Positions 62,293-64,000 of a DNA stretch of 64,000 nt are shown here, one piece after another. Every line of letters begins with the position of its first letter. The stretch's first letter is position 1. The position numbers and the translations under genes were made by a program. The notes beneath the pieces are model-generated. The model saw only the letters and a program-made list of their open reading frames with translations, was not told the origin of the DNA and did not search any database. This DNA comes from Scopulibacillus darangshiensis. Its GTDB lineage: Bacteria > Bacillota > Bacilli > Bacillales > Sporolactobacillaceae. The DNA lies in NCBI RefSeq assembly GCF_004341035.1, contig NZ_SLXK01000018.1, positions 1 through 64,000 of the forward strand, read 5' to 3'.

Positions 62293-63183
62293 ATGACATT
62301 AGAGGCATTAAAAACATTTATCACCGTTGTCGAAGAACAAAATTTCACACGGGCGGGTGAAAAATTATTATTATCTCAGCCGAGTGTCAGCTTGCACATC
62401 AAGAATCTGGAAAACACTTTTCAAACCAAATTGGTTGACCGGTCACCAAAATTTCTTCGCATTACACCAACTGGACAAATGTTGTATGAACGAGCGAAGC
62501 AGATGCTTAGACTTTATAGTAAAACGAAAGAGGAGATTTACGCTTATCACCATCGTATTACCGGCACATTAAAAATCGGGGCAAGCTATACGATCGGTGA
62601 ATACTTATTGCCTTTATTATTAACTGATTTTAATAAGGAATACCCTGATATCCAGCTGGAGGTGATCATTGATAATACCGAGAAGATTGTCCAATCCGTT
62701 AAGCTGCTACAAAATGATATTGGTCTCATTGAAGGACACACGAACGAAAAAGACCTTGATATATCACCATTCATGGAAGATGAAATGGTGATCGTTGCAC
62801 CCACCCAACATGTGCTAGCTTCAAAAAGCAAGGTGATGATCGATGATTTGCAGGACCAGACATGGGTGACAAGAGAAAAGGGATCCGGAACCGGTGAATT
62901 CATGGCCCACTTCATCCGTTCCTTTGGTATTCGCACCAACAATCTGATTTCATTTAGCACAAATCAAGCCGTAAAGGAAGCCGTGACAAATGGGATGGGC
63001 ATTTCCATCTTATCATTATGGGTTGTTAAGAAAGCAGTTGAACAGGGTGAACTTGCCATCATTCATATGGAAGAAAAGCTTTTTACCCGGATGTTTTCAT
63101 ATGTTCTGTCTACAAGTATTGAACATAATAAAGCGACAAATGTTTTTATCGATATGCTGAATAACCCGCCGGAGCAGGTCTAA
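62293..63183 (+). CDS. LysR-family regulator (YeiE/CysL-like)
   Basis: A 296-residue LysR protein: winged helix FTRAGEKLLLSQPSVSLHIKNLE, and an effector domain with LKIGASYTIGEYLLP and GLIEGHTNE. It is divergent from the yeiH-like exporter, and CysL/YeiE-type regulators of sulfur metabolism share this setting. I chose ATG 62293 with GGAGGT upstream; TTG 62281 overlaps that site. Confidence 0.87.
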   Translation: MTLEALKTFITVVEEQNFTRAGEKLLLSQPSVSLHIKNLENTFQTKLVDRSPKFLRITPTGQMLYERAKQMLRLYSKTKEEIYAYHHRITGTLKIGASYTIGEYLLPLLLTDFNKEYPDIQLEVIIDNTEKIVQSVKLLQNDIGLIEGHTNEKDLDISPFMEDEMVIVAPTQHVLASKSKVMIDDLQDQTWVTREKGSGTGEFMAHFIRSFGIRTNNLISFSTNQAVKEAVTNGMGISILSLWVVKKAVEQGELAIIHMEEKLFTRMFSYVLSTSIEHNKATNVFIDMLNNPPEQV

Positions 63184-63197
63184 AAGCCAAGTTTTCT

Positions 63198-64000
63198 TTA
63201 ATCCATTCGTTTCAATGGTTTTTCAGCCGGTCCTTCGATAACCTCCCCAGTATAAGAGAATCGCGAACCATGGCATGGACAATCCCAGGTTCTGTCGCCG
63301 TGGTTCCATTCGGTTTCACAGCCTAAATGGGTACATGTGGTATCAACGATATGCACTTGGCCTTTATCATCTTTGTAAGCACCGGCCCGCTCACCTTTAT
63401 AAGTGACCACGCCGCCTTCATCATTTGCCAAATCCTCAGCATTCTTGTGAAACAGCTGAAACTTCCCTTTAACAAGATGCTTCGCGACATCACCGTTAAT
63501 TGAAAAGAATTCTTTAAGGCTTGGATCGGCGTAAAATCGTGAGGGTTCAAACAGTTTTTGATATGGATTTTCCCTTTTTAAGACAATATCACGAAGCAAG
63601 AGAGCAGCAACTGTACCATTTGTCATACCCCATTTTCTGTATCCGGTTGCGACCAAAAGGTTCTGTTCGCCCGGGCTCATTTCTCCGATATACGGCACCT
63701 TGTCTAACGTGATGAGGTCTTGCGCCGACCAGCGGTAAACAACATCTTTTATACCTAGTGTTTCCTGTCCAAATGATTCAAGGGCTTTGTAATGCTCTAA
63801 GGTGTCCTTCCCTTGACCGGTTTTGTGGCTTTCACCGCCTATTAATATTAGGTTCTCACCATTGAGCTTTGCCGAACGAAGTGATCTTGGCGGATTTTCG
63901 GCATTAATGTACATGCCGCCGGGAAATTCTCTGTCTGTTTTGGCAGCGATAATATATGACCGATCCGCATACATCCGGGTAAAGTAAAAATGGAGCCCGT
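63198..64000 (-). CDS. yhfW: FAD-dependent oxidoreductase with Rieske domain, YhfW-like (5' part cut)
   Basis: The reading frame is open to the window edge, so the N-terminal FAD-binding part is missing. Visible are part of the FAD/amine-oxidase domain (PYIGEMSPGEQ, LVATGYRKWGM) and a C-terminal Rieske domain with CTHLGC and CPCHGS, binding a 2Fe-2S cluster through two Cys and two His. This domain pairing is the YhfW type. Stop lies 14 bp from the LysR gene stop. Confidence 0.85.
   Translation of the reverse strand, partial: GLHFYFTRMYADRSYIIAAKTDREFPGGMYINAENPPRSLRSAKLNGENLILIGGESHKTGQGKDTLEHYKALESFGQETLGIKDVVYRWSAQDLITLDKVPYIGEMSPGEQNLLVATGYRKWGMTNGTVAALLLRDIVLKRENPYQKLFEPSRFYADPSLKEFFSINGDVAKHLVKGKFQLFHKNAEDLANDEGGVVTYKGERAGAYKDDKGQVHIVDTTCTHLGCETEWNHGDRTWDCPCHGSRFSYTGEVIEGPAEKPLKRMD

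Noticed and set aside
63181-63197. Eighth copy of the interspersed repeat
   Set aside because: Only GCCAAGTTTTCTTTA resembles the end of module E, too short to count; perhaps a remnant.

Overview
The window comes from a low-G+C, endospore-forming Bacillales bacterium. The evidence is sspP, sspN, spoIIP, a tgl spore-coat transglutaminase, a PAS-type sporulation kinase, kapB, dynA, brxA and a FbpB-like peptide, with AAGGAGG-type ribosome sites and U-run terminators throughout. I cannot name the species. No rRNA, tRNA or CRISPR array was seen.

Layout. 1-458: end of an IS3-family element. 483-2464: DedA protein and M20 dipeptidase. 2577-12375: a catabolic island of three transcription units around an IclR regulator (CaiB CoA-transferase and glutaryl-CoA-dehydrogenase-like enzyme; lysine 6-dehydrogenase-like enzyme and aldehyde dehydrogenase; aminotransferase, thiamine-diphosphate enzyme and DUF3870). 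Read together they suggest L-lysine degradation through 2-aminoadipate, 2-oxoadipate and glutarate to crotonyl-CoA. 12438-18174: small spore and iron proteins, an SGNH hydrolase, D-amino-acid aminotransferase, a DUF421 protein and an MFS exporter. 18216-20734: convergent gnd and zwf. 20854-33362: TRIC-like channel, cshA, IDEAL protein, dynA, EamA transporter, RNase H-like protein, fhs, brxA, trhO and an acyl-CoA-dehydrogenase-like flavoprotein. 33614-36733: a minus-strand operon hpaB, unknown gene, tgl. 36859-45530: kapB, an amino-acid ABC pair, thyA-dfrA, an Fe-S protein, a P-loop-like protein without P-loops, an M42 peptidase, the kinase and sspN. 45732-54531: two LSm-like paralogues, aceA, a 48-residue zinc-finger peptide, an ABC-F protein behind a leader-peptide attenuator, LysR/AbrB-family transporter, YwaF and spoIIP. 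54528-56405: ltaS-like. 56992-61082: ECF sigma factor, RskA-like anti-sigma, sorted surface protein and class F-like sortase. 61095-64000: YeiH exporter, LysR and a YhfW-like Rieske flavoprotein (cut by the window).

Two items stand out as possibly undescribed. First, the ECF sigma/anti-sigma pair and the surface-protein/sortase pair are both preceded by the same candidate promoter, TGATCC-N16-CG(T/A)TAG, which suggests one autoregulated cell-surface regulon whose cargo is a duplicated, histidine-bearing helical protein. Second, seven copies of a modular, hairpin-rich interspersed repeat (about 90-196 bp) lie in intergenic regions, all in the same orientation, almost all after plus-strand genes, and all ending in a terminator-like stem. 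Paired base changes in two stems suggest the fold is conserved.
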